DNA from: an uncultured Collinsella sp.
Lineage (GTDB): Bacteria; Actinomycetota; Coriobacteriia; Coriobacteriales; Coriobacteriaceae
Reading direction: 5' to 3'
DNA: 14,038 nucleotides
Assembly (NCBI GenBank): GCA_900549185.1
Contig: URNM01000040.1
Location: 1 to 14,038, forward strand
Every line of letters begins with the position of its first letter. The first letter of the stretch is position 1. The position numbers and the translations under genes were made by a program. Below the pieces are notes generated by a model. That model was not told the origin of the DNA. It saw nothing but the letters and a program-made list of their open reading frames with translations, and searched no databases. This document shows, piece after piece, positions 6,369 through 13,218 of the stretch.

Positions 6369-7565
6369 ATGACTCAGACAAGGCAAGACGGCATCACGCT
6401 CAGGCAGTGGCTCCCACTCGTCGGTCTCACCTGCTGTGCGTTCGTGTTCAACACGTCGGAGTTTATGCCCATCGGCCTTTTGACTGATATCGCCGCGTCG
6501 TTCTCGCTCACCGAGGCCCAGGCGGGCATCATGATCTCGGTCTATGCCTGGGGCGTCATGCTGCTGTCGCTGCCGCTCATGGTGTTCGCCTCGCGCTTTG
6601 AGTTCAAGCGGATGCTGCTGGGCGTGCTGGCCGTGTTCTCGCTCGGTCAGTTCCTGTCCGCTGTGGCGCCGACCTATCCCATCCTGGTCTGCGCGCGCCT
6701 GGTGGTCGCTTGCGCACATGCCGTGTTCTGGTCAGTCGCCTCGATCATGGCTTCGCGCCTGGTCGACACTCGCCACGGCGCGCTCGCCATCAGCATGATC
6801 GCTACGGGCTCGTCCATCGCGCAGATCTTTGGCCTGCCGCTCGGTCGCGCCATTGGCTTGGCCGTGGGCTGGCGCATGACGTTTGCCGTGGTCGGGGGCC
6901 TCTCAGCCATCGCGGTCGTCTACCAGGCAGCGGTGTTCCCGGCCATGCCGGCGGGTGAGCGCTTTACTGTCAAACAGCTGCCCGAGCTGCTCAAGAACCC
7001 GCTCCTCATCGCGCTCTACGCAGTCACGGTCTTCATGGCGACCGGCTATTACGCAAGCTACAGCTATATCGAGCCCTTCCTGGCACAGGTCGCGCACGTC
7101 GATGCGGGCGCCATTACCATGACGCTGACGGCGTTTGGCTGCTCTGGTTTGCTCGGAAGCTGGCTGTTTGGCCGCCTGTTCGATGGGCATCGCTTCCCGT
7201 TCTTGGCTATCACGCTCTCCGGCGTGCCGGTGGCCCTGCTGCTCATGGGGCCGGCCGCATCGTCGCTCGTGACAGTGCTTGCCGTCTGCGCACTGTGGGG
7301 TTGCTGCGCCACGGCCTTTAACGTGGCGTTTCAGGCCGAGCTCATCAAGCACACGCCGGCAGATTCGTCGGCCGTCGCCATGTCGATCTTCTCGGGCCTG
7401 TTCAACCTCGGTATCGGCACGGGTACCGCGATCGGCGGAGCCGTGGTTTCGGGTCCCGGTATCGCCTGGATCGGCTTTGTGGGCGGGGCGATTGCCGTCG
7501 TGGGCGTTATCCTCGCCATCACGGTGATGTTCCCAGCCATCCGCCGCGCCAAGCCCGTCGCCTAA
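6369..7565 (+). CDS. MFS transporter, sugar-efflux/drug-efflux (SotB/AraJ) type
   Basis: A 398-residue polytopic membrane protein with about 12 hydrophobic helices, the usual length for the DHA1-type major facilitator superfamily. Helix 1 carries NTSEFMPIGLLTDIA (28-42), matching the TTEFVPVGLL-type signature of SotB, AraJ and related sugar-efflux or arabinose-exporter proteins. GLPLGRAIGLAVGWR (155-169) is the antiporter motif C region at the end of the first half. These point to proton-driven export of sugars or small drugs; the substrate is unknown. The ATG at 6369 has GGAGA eight bases upstream, and the open frame further upstream runs back through the promoter and terminator, so it was not used. 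It has its own promoter and a strong terminator, so it is probably monocistronic. Confidence 0.9.
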   Translation: MTQTRQDGITLRQWLPLVGLTCCAFVFNTSEFMPIGLLTDIAASFSLTEAQAGIMISVYAWGVMLLSLPLMVFASRFEFKRMLLGVLAVFSLGQFLSAVAPTYPILVCARLVVACAHAVFWSVASIMASRLVDTRHGALAISMIATGSSIAQIFGLPLGRAIGLAVGWRMTFAVVGGLSAIAVVYQAAVFPAMPAGERFTVKQLPELLKNPLLIALYAVTVFMATGYYASYSYIEPFLAQVAHVDAGAITMTLTAFGCSGLLGSWLFGRLFDGHRFPFLAITLSGVPVALLLMGPAASSLVTVLAVCALWGCCATAFNVAFQAELIKHTPADSSAVAMSIFSGLFNLGIGTGTAIGGAVVSGPGIAWIGFVGGAIAVVGVILAITVMFPAIRRAKPVA

Positions 7566-7580
7566 TCACGTCCCCTCATC

Positions 7581-7654
7581 AGTTGCGGTGGAATAGTTCC
7601 TGTTTAAGGCTTCTGAAGGCCCAGACAGGAACTATTCCACCGCAACTTATTTTG
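7581..7654 (+). terminator. Long inverted repeat serving as terminator after the MFS gene
   Basis: A perfect 23-bp inverted repeat (7581-7603 with 7625-7647) encloses a 21-base loop that has a smaller GGC...GCC hairpin, and TTATTTT follows. The stem is much longer than a standard terminator, so it may also be a palindromic repeat or miniature mobile element that has taken the terminator role. It starts 15 bases past the MFS stop. Confidence 0.75.
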
Positions 7655-7718
7655 GGGAAGAGGATACAAGCCGGGCATACAATGGATGTCGTTGTGTTGA
7701 GCTTACCGGGAGGTTGCT

Positions 7719-9095
7719 ATGTGGGCATACGAGACGGCGTTCTATCAGATCTATCCGCTGGGCTTTTGCGGAGCTCCGCGCGAAAACGCCGCCCCCGTTG
7801 CCGAGGATGAGCTCGCCCAAGCTGCCGGCACTGCACCCAACCCCGATGCCCCCATCATGAAAATCGCCCAATGGGCCGATTACCTGCAGGAACTCGGCAT
7901 TGGCGCTGTGCTCATCAACCCGCCGCTCGAATCCGACAGCCATGGCTACGACACGCGCAGTCTGCGCCATATCGACCGTCGCCTGGGTGGGGATGCCGAT
8001 TTTGCTGCCGTATGCGAGACACTGCACGCCCATGGCATCCGCGTGGTGCTCGATGCTGTCTTCAACCACGTCGGTCGCGGCTTTTGGGCCTTCCGCGATG
8101 TGCAGGAGCGCAAGTGGGATTCGCCCTACAAGGACTGGTTCCACATCAGCTTCGACGGCGACTCGTGCTACGGCGACGGCTTTTGGTACGAGGGCTGGGA
8201 GGGCCATTTTGAGCTTGTGAAGCTCAACCTGCAAAACCCCGCCGTGGTCGATTATCTGCTTGAGTCCGTGCGTCGCTGGGTCGAGGTCTTTGGCATCGAC
8301 GGCCTGCGCTTGGACGTCGCCTATATGCTCGATCGCGATTTTATGCGCCGCCTGCACGCCTTTACCCGTGAGCTCAAGCCCGACTTTGTGCTGATTGGCG
8401 AGACGCTCCACGGCGACTACAATCAGATCGTCAACGACGAGATGCTCGACTCCTGCACCAACTACGAGTGCTACAAGGGCCTGTACTCCAGCTTTAACTC
8501 GGTCAACATGTTTGAGATCGCCCATTCGCTGCACCGTCAGTTTGGCGGCGACCCGTGGTGCATTTACCGCGGCAAACACCTGCTGTCGTTTGTCGACAAC
8601 CACGACGTGCCGCGCCTGGCGAGCATCCTGACGGACAAGTCCTGCCTGCGCCCCGCCTATGGCATGCTCTTTGGCATGCCGGGCATCCCATGCGTCTACT
8701 ATGGCAGCGAGTGGGGGATTGCCGGCGAAAAGGGCGGCCCCGATGGCGATTGGGCGCTGCGCCCTGCGCTCGATGAGCCTGCGCCCAACGAGCTGACGGC
8801 GTTCATCACGCAGCTTGCGCACCTGCGCTCGGCCGACGATGCGGCGGCCCGTGCCCTCAACTACGGTGCCTATCGCAACGTGGTGATCCAGAACAAGCAG
8901 CTGCTGTTCGAGCGCGCCTGCGACGATGCGACGGTGCTCGTGGCGGTCAATGCCGTGAACGAGCCCTACACCTTTGGAGCTGGCGAACTCAGCGGCTCCT
9001 TCGTCGACCTGCTTGCCGACGATGCGCCCATGGTCGAGCTGACAGGCTCCCTTGAACTTGCGCCCTACGAGGTGCGCTATCTGTTGAGGGCCTAG
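7719..9095 (+). CDS. GH13 alpha-amylase family glycosidase
   Basis: A 458-residue cytoplasmic enzyme (no signal peptide) with a (beta/alpha)8 barrel that cleaves alpha-glucosidic bonds by a retaining mechanism. The conserved GH13 regions are in order: region I DAVFNH (112-117), region II GLRLDVA (195-201) with nucleophile Asp199, region III LIGET (225-229) with acid/base Glu228, and region IV FVDNHD (291-296) with stabiliser Asp296. A short C-terminal beta domain follows. The absence of secretion signals and large accessory domains suggests action on imported maltodextrins or other oligosaccharides, but the exact specificity is not clear. GGGAGG lies five bases before the ATG. A -10-like TACAAT sits at 7678-7683 without a clear -35. 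The DNA glycosylase gene starts three bases after the stop, so the two are probably cotranscribed. Confidence 0.92.
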   Translation: MWAYETAFYQIYPLGFCGAPRENAAPVAEDELAQAAGTAPNPDAPIMKIAQWADYLQELGIGAVLINPPLESDSHGYDTRSLRHIDRRLGGDADFAAVCETLHAHGIRVVLDAVFNHVGRGFWAFRDVQERKWDSPYKDWFHISFDGDSCYGDGFWYEGWEGHFELVKLNLQNPAVVDYLLESVRRWVEVFGIDGLRLDVAYMLDRDFMRRLHAFTRELKPDFVLIGETLHGDYNQIVNDEMLDSCTNYECYKGLYSSFNSVNMFEIAHSLHRQFGGDPWCIYRGKHLLSFVDNHDVPRLASILTDKSCLRPAYGMLFGMPGIPCVYYGSEWGIAGEKGGPDGDWALRPALDEPAPNELTAFITQLAHLRSADDAAARALNYGAYRNVVIQNKQLLFERACDDATVLVAVNAVNEPYTFGAGELSGSFVDLLADDAPMVELTGSLELAPYEVRYLLRA

Positions 9096-9098
9096 GCC

Positions 9099-9662
9099 AT
9101 GGCGGCGTCCGACGAAGGCTATCAACATATTGAGCATGGGTTTGAGCCCGTGTTTGACGAGCGCTCGCGCGTTTTGGTGTTGGGGTCGTTTCCCTCGGTG
9201 CTCTCGCGTGCCAATGCCTTCTACTATGGCAATCCGCAGAACCGCTTTTGGCGCGTGATGGCCGCGTGCCTCGGTGTGCCCGTGCCGCCCAACGAGGGCA
9301 ATCCTTTGGCAAGTGGTGAGCCCGCGACGCTCGATGCCTCGATTGCCGCCAAGCGCTCCATGCTGCTCAACGGCGGTGTGGCCCTTTGGGACGTGATCGA
9401 GGGCTGTGACATCAAGGGCTCAAGCGACGCCAGCATCAAAAACGTCGTTCCGGCGCATGTCGAGCGCATTACCGGCGCAGCTCCCATTGAGCAGGTGATA
9501 TGCAACGGTGGTACAGCTGGTCGGCTCTTTAAGCGCTATCTACAAGAACGCACGGGGCTGTCGGCCATCGTTCTGCCGTCGACTAGTCCCGCCAATGCGG
9601 CATGGCGCCTGGAACGCCTTGTCGAGCGCTGGCGCGAGGCCGTTGACTGGGGCGCTCTGTAA
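9099..9662 (+). CDS. DNA-deoxyinosine glycosylase (UDG superfamily family 6, HDG)
   Basis: A 187-residue base-excision repair enzyme expected to remove hypoxanthine (deaminated adenine), and possibly uracil, from DNA. Family marks are VLGSFPS (27-33), YYGNPQNRFW (42-51), GVALWDVIEGCDIKGSSD (93-110), NGGTAGRLFKRY (136-147) and LPSTSPANA (159-167). This is the HDG arrangement rather than that of classical Ung, which has GQDPYH. The ATG at 9099 follows the GH13 stop by three bases; its nearest ribosome-binding element, GAGG, ends about ten bases upstream, so translational coupling to the preceding gene is likely. The first ~15 residues are variable and the start could be slightly later. It ends one base from the convergent minus-strand gene. 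Confidence 0.92.
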   Translation: MAASDEGYQHIEHGFEPVFDERSRVLVLGSFPSVLSRANAFYYGNPQNRFWRVMAACLGVPVPPNEGNPLASGEPATLDASIAAKRSMLLNGGVALWDVIEGCDIKGSSDASIKNVVPAHVERITGAAPIEQVICNGGTAGRLFKRYLQERTGLSAIVLPSTSPANAAWRLERLVERWREAVDWGAL

Positions 9663-9663
9663 T

Positions 9664-10323
9664 TTAGATATCTGATTGGGCGCGGGTGCTGAGGCGTTTC
9701 ATGATGGCATGCCAGATCGGTGCGGGCAGCGCGGGCTTGACGCGCACCATGCCGTCGGCATCGACGCTACCGGCATTGCCACCGCCAAGCAGCTGCGCAT
9801 GTTCAATGGAGCAGCCCATGCGCACAGCGCCCACAAGCTTATCTATCGCTTCCGAAAATGGCCGACGCAAGAGGCCCATACGCGGGGAGTGGCGAAGCGC
9901 TGCGATGCCGCTGCCGGCACGGATGACAACGCCGTCGCACCATGGCAGGTCACGTAGAATACATGCCCGGTATAGGCGGTCGAGGGCTTCGTCCGCCTGC
10001 TTGGTGTTTTTGGACAGGGCCTGAACGACGACATAGACGCGCGCGTCTGTATTCTTAAAGCGATCGAGTATCTCCTCGACAGCGATCATAGCCTCATCAT
10101 CACATGCATCATCAACAGCGAGCACCATGCCATCGACTGCACCGGCATCATCCGCCTCCAAATCGATCGGGCGGGGGAGCGCCGTGCCAGAAAGCTGAGC
10201 ATAGGCGGCGATGGCATCCTGCAGGTCCCAGAGCAAAAACTCAAGATCGGCGCTATTGGGAATGCTGATATACGCAATGGTTTGCAACGTTTTTGGTACA
10301 TCGCCGCGTGTGGTCGTCTCCAT
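9664..10323 (-). CDS. Hypothetical protein, 219 aa
   Basis: I do not recognise this protein. The start is well supported: AGGAGG lies four bases before the ATG at 10323, and codon use is like that of a modestly expressed native gene. No signal peptide or membrane helix is evident. The composition alternates short hydrophobic strands and helices, for example TIAYISI (15-21), GMVLAVDD (65-72), ARVYVVVQAL (94-103) and GVVIRAGSGIA (131-141). SPRMGLLRRPFSEAIDKL (146-163) then follows. This pattern would suit a Rossmann- or flavodoxin-like alpha/beta fold, but no cofactor motif is clear enough to claim. It is transcribed divergently from the aminotransferase (93-base spacer) and convergently with the DNA glycosylase; neither indicates function. 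Confidence 0.82.
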   Translation of the reverse strand: METTTRGDVPKTLQTIAYISIPNSADLEFLLWDLQDAIAAYAQLSGTALPRPIDLEADDAGAVDGMVLAVDDACDDEAMIAVEEILDRFKNTDARVYVVVQALSKNTKQADEALDRLYRACILRDLPWCDGVVIRAGSGIAALRHSPRMGLLRRPFSEAIDKLVGAVRMGCSIEHAQLLGGGNAGSVDADGMVRVKPALPAPIWHAIMKRLSTRAQSDI

Positions 10324-10416
10324 GCCGCCTCCTTTCCGGTTGGTTTCCGTTTAGGTTACACCGTCTGGTGGCGCTCCGCCGCGCTATCCTAGTGCAACCC
10401 TTACGAAAGGAACGCC

Positions 10417-11553
10417 ATGCGTCTGCCCATGAATACCTCGCTTGCCACGCTCAAGCCCTCCGGCATCCGCCGGATCAACGCACTCGCCGCGCAGCATCCG
10501 GGATGCATCGCGCTCGCGCTCGGCGAGCCCGATTTTCCCACGCCCGATGTGATTAGCGCCGAGGTGACGGCCTCGCTCGACCGCGGCGACACGCACTATC
10601 CGCCCAACAACGGCCGTCCCGCCCTGCGCGAGGCACTGTCCAAATATATGGGTGACGCGGGCCTGGCATTTTCCGCCGATGAGGTCATCCTGACCGACGG
10701 CGCGACCGAGGCCCTGTCGGCTACGTTTATGGCCATGCTCAACCCCGGCGACGAGGTCATCATCCCCACGCCGGCCTTTGGCCTGTACGAGAGCATCGTC
10801 GTGGCCAACCACGCCCAGGCGGTCTTTTTGGATACGGAGCCTGCGCAATTCCAGATTGACGAGGACGCGCTACGTGCTTGCGTGACGCCGGCGACCAAGG
10901 CCATCGTCATCTGCACGCCTAACAATCCTACGGGCTGCATCCTCAACGCAGCATCGCTCGACGCCGTGGCGCGCGTGGCGGAGCAGGCGGGCATCTACGT
11001 GGTCTGCGACGACGTATACAACCGCCTAGTCTATGTGGATGGCTACGAGCGCTTTGCCGAGCGCCACTCGGAGCTACGCGAGCAGACAGTGGTTATCGAG
11101 AGCTTCTCCAAACCCTGGGCCATGACCGGCTGGCGCTTGGGTTGGCTCGCGGCCGCAGCCCCCGTCATCGCCGAGATCGCAAAGGCCCACCAATACTTAG
11201 TATCGAGCGCCGTCTCATTCGAAATGGACGCCGCAGCCCGAGCCCTCACCGTCGACCCCACCCCCATGCTCGAAGTCTACCGAGCCCGCCGCAAACGCGT
11301 GCTCGCAGCCTTAAACGCTATGGGCCTCGACGCAGTAGAGCCCGCAGGAGCCTTCTACGCTTTCCCGAGCATCAAAAAATTCGACCTAACCAGCGAAGAC
11401 TTCTGCATCAAAGCCATCAAAGAGGCAAACGTAGCCCTAGTTCCGGGCGACTGTTTCGGAACCGAAGGCCACATCCGCCTCAGCTACTGCGTCTCCGACA
11501 AAGATCTAGACGAAGGCCTCCGCCGCCTATCCACATTCGTCTCAACCCTATAG
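10417..11553 (+). CDS. PLP-dependent class I/II aminotransferase
   Basis: A 378-residue fold-type I enzyme transferring amino groups between amino acids and 2-oxo acids. Visible features are LALGEPDFPTP (33-43), TDGATEAL (93-100) of the phosphate-binding region, NNPTG (169-173), CDDVYNRL (197-204) with the PLP-ring Asp and Tyr, SFSKPWAMTGWRLGW (229-243) with the Schiff-base Lys232, and IRLSYC near the C-terminus with the substrate-carboxylate Arg. It looks like the aspartate/aromatic (AspC/PatA) group, but the substrate cannot be assigned. GAAAGGA ends five bases before the ATG at 10417; a second ATG four codons later is possible. From about 11160 to the stop, codon choice changes sharply: no GCG alanine codons, and many GAA, AAA, CTA, CGA and GCA codons. 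Confidence 0.93.
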   Translation: MRLPMNTSLATLKPSGIRRINALAAQHPGCIALALGEPDFPTPDVISAEVTASLDRGDTHYPPNNGRPALREALSKYMGDAGLAFSADEVILTDGATEALSATFMAMLNPGDEVIIPTPAFGLYESIVVANHAQAVFLDTEPAQFQIDEDALRACVTPATKAIVICTPNNPTGCILNAASLDAVARVAEQAGIYVVCDDVYNRLVYVDGYERFAERHSELREQTVVIESFSKPWAMTGWRLGWLAAAAPVIAEIAKAHQYLVSSAVSFEMDAAARALTVDPTPMLEVYRARRKRVLAALNAMGLDAVEPAGAFYAFPSIKKFDLTSEDFCIKAIKEANVALVPGDCFGTEGHIRLSYCVSDKDLDEGLRRLSTFVSTL

Positions 11554-11580
11554 CCATCAGGGACGCAACACATCAGCCCA

Positions 11581-11850
11581 CCGACATAAGGATTATGCGT
11601 GGGGGCGTCGCTCAACGGAAAACCGGGCTGCCCCAAAGTCGCCGCAGGCCGCGCCGCCGAAGGCCAGGCGCAAGGTTTTCGTAGATTCCGCACGAGCCGA
11701 AGAGCACTTAATGTGCTCTTCGTGCGAGCCAGGACTTGACCGAGCGAAAACCTTGCGCCCGGCCTTCGGCGGCGCGGCCGGAATGGTGGAATTGTGTGCA
11801 GCCCGGATTTCCGTTGACCGACGCCGGGGTCCCCGCCATAATACTTTCGG
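11581..11850. repeat. Large imperfect palindromic element upstream of rplJ
   Basis: An inverted repeat with arms of about 100-130 bases fills over half of the 505-base gap between the aminotransferase and rplJ. Matched blocks from the centre outward: 11699-11707 with 11713-11721 (9 bp, loop TTAAT); 11689-11693 with 11722-11726; 11667-11681 with 11745-11759 (15 bp perfect); 11647-11665 with 11761-11779 (19 bp perfect, one mismatched base between it and the previous block); 11623-11631 with 11798-11806; 11604-11620 with about 11809-11825 (one mismatch). Weaker similarity, CATAAT...TCGG, extends to 11581 and 11850. The arms give matching peptide-like frames on opposite strands (PAFGGAA, SVDRR/SVERR), which are by-products of the repeat and not genes. 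No transposase is present. It may be a repetitive element or an inverted duplication of the rplJ promoter region. Confidence 0.85.
11814..11842 (+). promoter_or_regulatory. rplJ-rplL promoter
   Basis: TTGACC (11814-11819) and CATAAT (11837-11842) each match the SigA consensus at five of six positions, with optimal 17-base spacing. The start would be near 11849, giving a leader of about 210 bases that opens just before the L10-binding structure. The -35 and spacer lie in the right arm of the palindrome. Confidence 0.78.
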
Positions 11851-11865
11851 TTTACGCACGAATCC

Positions 11866-11936
11866 GCTGCCAGAGACAGCCGGCGCAAACGGGCATCGCC
11901 CGCAAGCTTAATGGGATATCCCGCCAGCCGAGGTGG
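11866..11936 (+). ncRNA. Ribosomal protein L10 leader (cis-regulatory RNA)
   Basis: The 5' leader of rplJ has the conserved elements of the L10 leader family: CCAGAGACAGCCGG (11870-11883, kink-turn strand), a small hairpin CGGGCatcGCCCG (11890-11902), CTTAATGGG (11907-11915) and CCGCCAGCCGAGG (11921-11933). In this family L10, or the L10-L12 complex, binds the leader when in excess and favours premature termination. An attenuator terminator 20 bases downstream fits that. Identification is by memory of family motifs, without a covariance-model search. Confidence 0.88.
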
Positions 11937-11956
11937 TCGAGTAGATATGTCTTCTC

Positions 11957-11993
11957 GCCCCCGTCGCTCATGCAGCGCGGGGGCTTTCTTTTT
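11957..11993 (+). terminator. Attenuator terminator in the rplJ leader
   Basis: GCCCCCG (11957-11963) pairs with CGGGGGC (11978-11984), with an internal GCT/AGC extension, and TTTCTTTTT follows. It stands between the L10 leader and rplJ, the expected place for L10-controlled attenuation. The rplJ ribosome binding site follows 52 bases later. Confidence 0.92.
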
Positions 11994-12058
11994 GGACATG
12001 CCCCCGTCACGTCCTTGTGGCGGACCGTGCCCGGAAAGAATTCGAGGAGGTGTAATTC

Positions 12059-12580
12059 ATGCCCCAGCAGTACAAAATCGACAAGGTTGCAGAGATCGAG
12101 TCCCGTATCGCCGAGAACGCCGGTCTGTTCGTCGTCAACTACAACGGTCTGACGGTTAAGCAGGCTCAGGAGCTGCGTCATCAGCTTCGCGAGTGCGGCG
12201 CCGAGATGAAGGTCTACAAGAACAACCTGGTCAAGATCGCTCTCAAGAACCAGGAGCAGCCCGAGCTCGACGAGATCCTCGCCGGCCCCGTCGCTTATGT
12301 GTTCTACGAGACCGAGCCGGTCGAGGCCGCTAAGGCCCTTAAGGACTTCTCCGCTAAGTCCAAGGGCGTCCTTGAGATCAAGGGCGGTATCTCCGACGGC
12401 AAGGCTGTTTCCGCTGATGATGTTAAGGCTATCGCCGAGCTGCCCACCAAGGATCAGCTTCTCGGCCAGATCGCCGGTCTCATCTCCGGTTTCGCTCGCG
12501 ACATCGCTGTCTGCGTCAACGGCGTTTCCTCTGGTCTCGCTCGTTCGATCCAGCAGGTCTCCGAGCAGAAGGCAGCCTAG
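12059..12580 (+). CDS. rplJ: 50S ribosomal protein L10
   Basis: L10 anchors the L7/L12 stalk to 23S rRNA at the factor-binding centre of the large subunit. The 173-residue product is typical: N-terminal IDKVAEIESRIAENAGLFVVNYNGLT, then KVYKNNLVKIAL and GPVAYVFYE, with a C-terminal helical stalk segment ending KAA that binds L12 dimers. AGGAGG lies eight bases before the ATG. Codon use is strongly biased to GCT/GTC/AAG, as in highly expressed genes. Its own L10 leader and attenuator lie upstream. It is followed by rplL across 102 bases. Confidence 0.98.
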   Translation: MPQQYKIDKVAEIESRIAENAGLFVVNYNGLTVKQAQELRHQLRECGAEMKVYKNNLVKIALKNQEQPELDEILAGPVAYVFYETEPVEAAKALKDFSAKSKGVLEIKGGISDGKAVSADDVKAIAELPTKDQLLGQIAGLISGFARDIAVCVNGVSSGLARSIQQVSEQKAA

Positions 12581-12595
12581 TCGCTGTTTTCACCC

Positions 12596-12664
12596 GCGGC
12601 GGCAACGCCGCATCCCTGGCGCATTCGCGCCGTGTTTTAACTGATCTCCGTGCACATGCACGGA
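12596..12664 (+). other. Three hairpins between rplJ and rplL
   Basis: The 102-base gap holds GCGGCG-gcaa-CGCCGC (12596-12611, a GNRA-type loop), GGCGC-attc-GCGCC followed by GTGTTTT (12618-12638, terminator-like but with a short stem), and TCCGTGC-acat-GCACGGA (12647-12664). The last lies just upstream of the rplL ribosome binding site. They may set RNA processing, partial termination or the L12:L10 ratio; this is inferred from position. Confidence 0.6.
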
Positions 12665-12682
12665 AACCGAAAGGACTTAGAA

Positions 12683-13060
12683 ATGGCTAAGCTTACCACC
12701 GATGAGATCATCGATGCTCTTAAGGAAATGACCCTTCTCGAGGCTTCCGAGCTCGTCAAGGCTATCGAGGACACCTTCGGCGTTTCCGCCGCTGCTCCTG
12801 CCGCCGTTGTCGCCGCTCCCGCTGCTGGCGCTGCTGAGGCCGAGGAGAAGACCGAGTTTGACGTCGTGCTCGAGGGCTTCGGCGACAACAAGATCCAGGT
12901 CATCAAGGCCGTCCGTGAGCTCACCAGCCTTGGCCTGAAGGAGGCCAAGGAGGTCGTCGAGGGCGCTCCCAAGGCTGTTCTCGAGGGTGCCAAGAAGGAG
13001 GACGCCGAGGCTGCCAAGGAGAAGCTCGAGGCTGCTGGCGCTGCTGTCACCCTCAAGTAA
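12683..13060 (+). CDS. rplL: 50S ribosomal protein L7/L12
   Basis: A 125-residue acidic stalk protein present in several copies per ribosome, which recruits translational GTPases. The N-terminal dimerisation region (about 1-45, LTTDEIIDALKEMTLLEASELVKAIEDTFGV) is followed by an Ala/Pro-rich hinge. The C-terminal domain has EKTEFDVVLEGFGDNKIQVIKAVRELT and GLKEAKEVVEGAP, and the protein ends AAVTLK. The ATG at 12683 has AAAGGA about seven bases upstream; the frame stays open to 12650, but that extra part is a hairpin (MHMHGNRKDLE) and not L12. Cotranscribed with rplJ and closed by a strong terminator. Confidence 0.98.
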   Translation: MAKLTTDEIIDALKEMTLLEASELVKAIEDTFGVSAAAPAAVVAAPAAGAAEAEEKTEFDVVLEGFGDNKIQVIKAVRELTSLGLKEAKEVVEGAPKAVLEGAKKEDAEAAKEKLEAAGAAVTLK

Positions 13061-13087
13061 TCAGGCTTTCTCGCCAGATTTCTTTGC

Positions 13088-13124
13088 AGACGGGGTTCGC
13101 ATTGCGGACCCCGTCTTTTATTTT
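13088..13124 (+). terminator. Terminator of the rplJ-rplL operon
   Basis: A 13-bp stem with one wobble pair (13088-13100 with 13104-13116, loop ATT) is followed by TTTTATTTT. It lies 27 bases past the rplL stop. The remainder of the 304-base gap before galU holds no gene. Confidence 0.95.
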
Positions 13125-13218
13125 GCTCTGGAACGCTGCGAATCTGCACGATTCCTTGTTCGTCTTACACGCAAGCTGGTGGCCTGATGGCTGGAGCAAA
13201 CCCATCATTCCTGCAATA

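Noticed and set aside
7647..9137. 496-residue minus-strand open frame opposite the GH13 gene; similar long antisense frames at 4278-5507 and 2622-3623
   Set aside because: Long antisense frames are expected in GC-rich genes. The sense strands have full catalytic motifs and ribosome binding sites.
10324..10416. Divergent promoters between the 219-aa gene and the aminotransferase
   Set aside because: TATCCT near 10384 and TAACCT on the other strand are -10-like, but neither has a -35 at suitable distance.
11484..11999. 171-residue and 88-residue minus-strand frames upstream of rplJ
   Set aside because: They cross the palindrome, the L10 leader and the attenuator; the similar peptides in the two arms arise from the inverted repeat, not from coding selection.
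12650..12682. N-terminal extension of rplL (MHMHGNRKDLE)
   Set aside because: It is made of a hairpin and the ribosome binding site, and L7/L12 proteins start at MAKLTTDE-like sequence.
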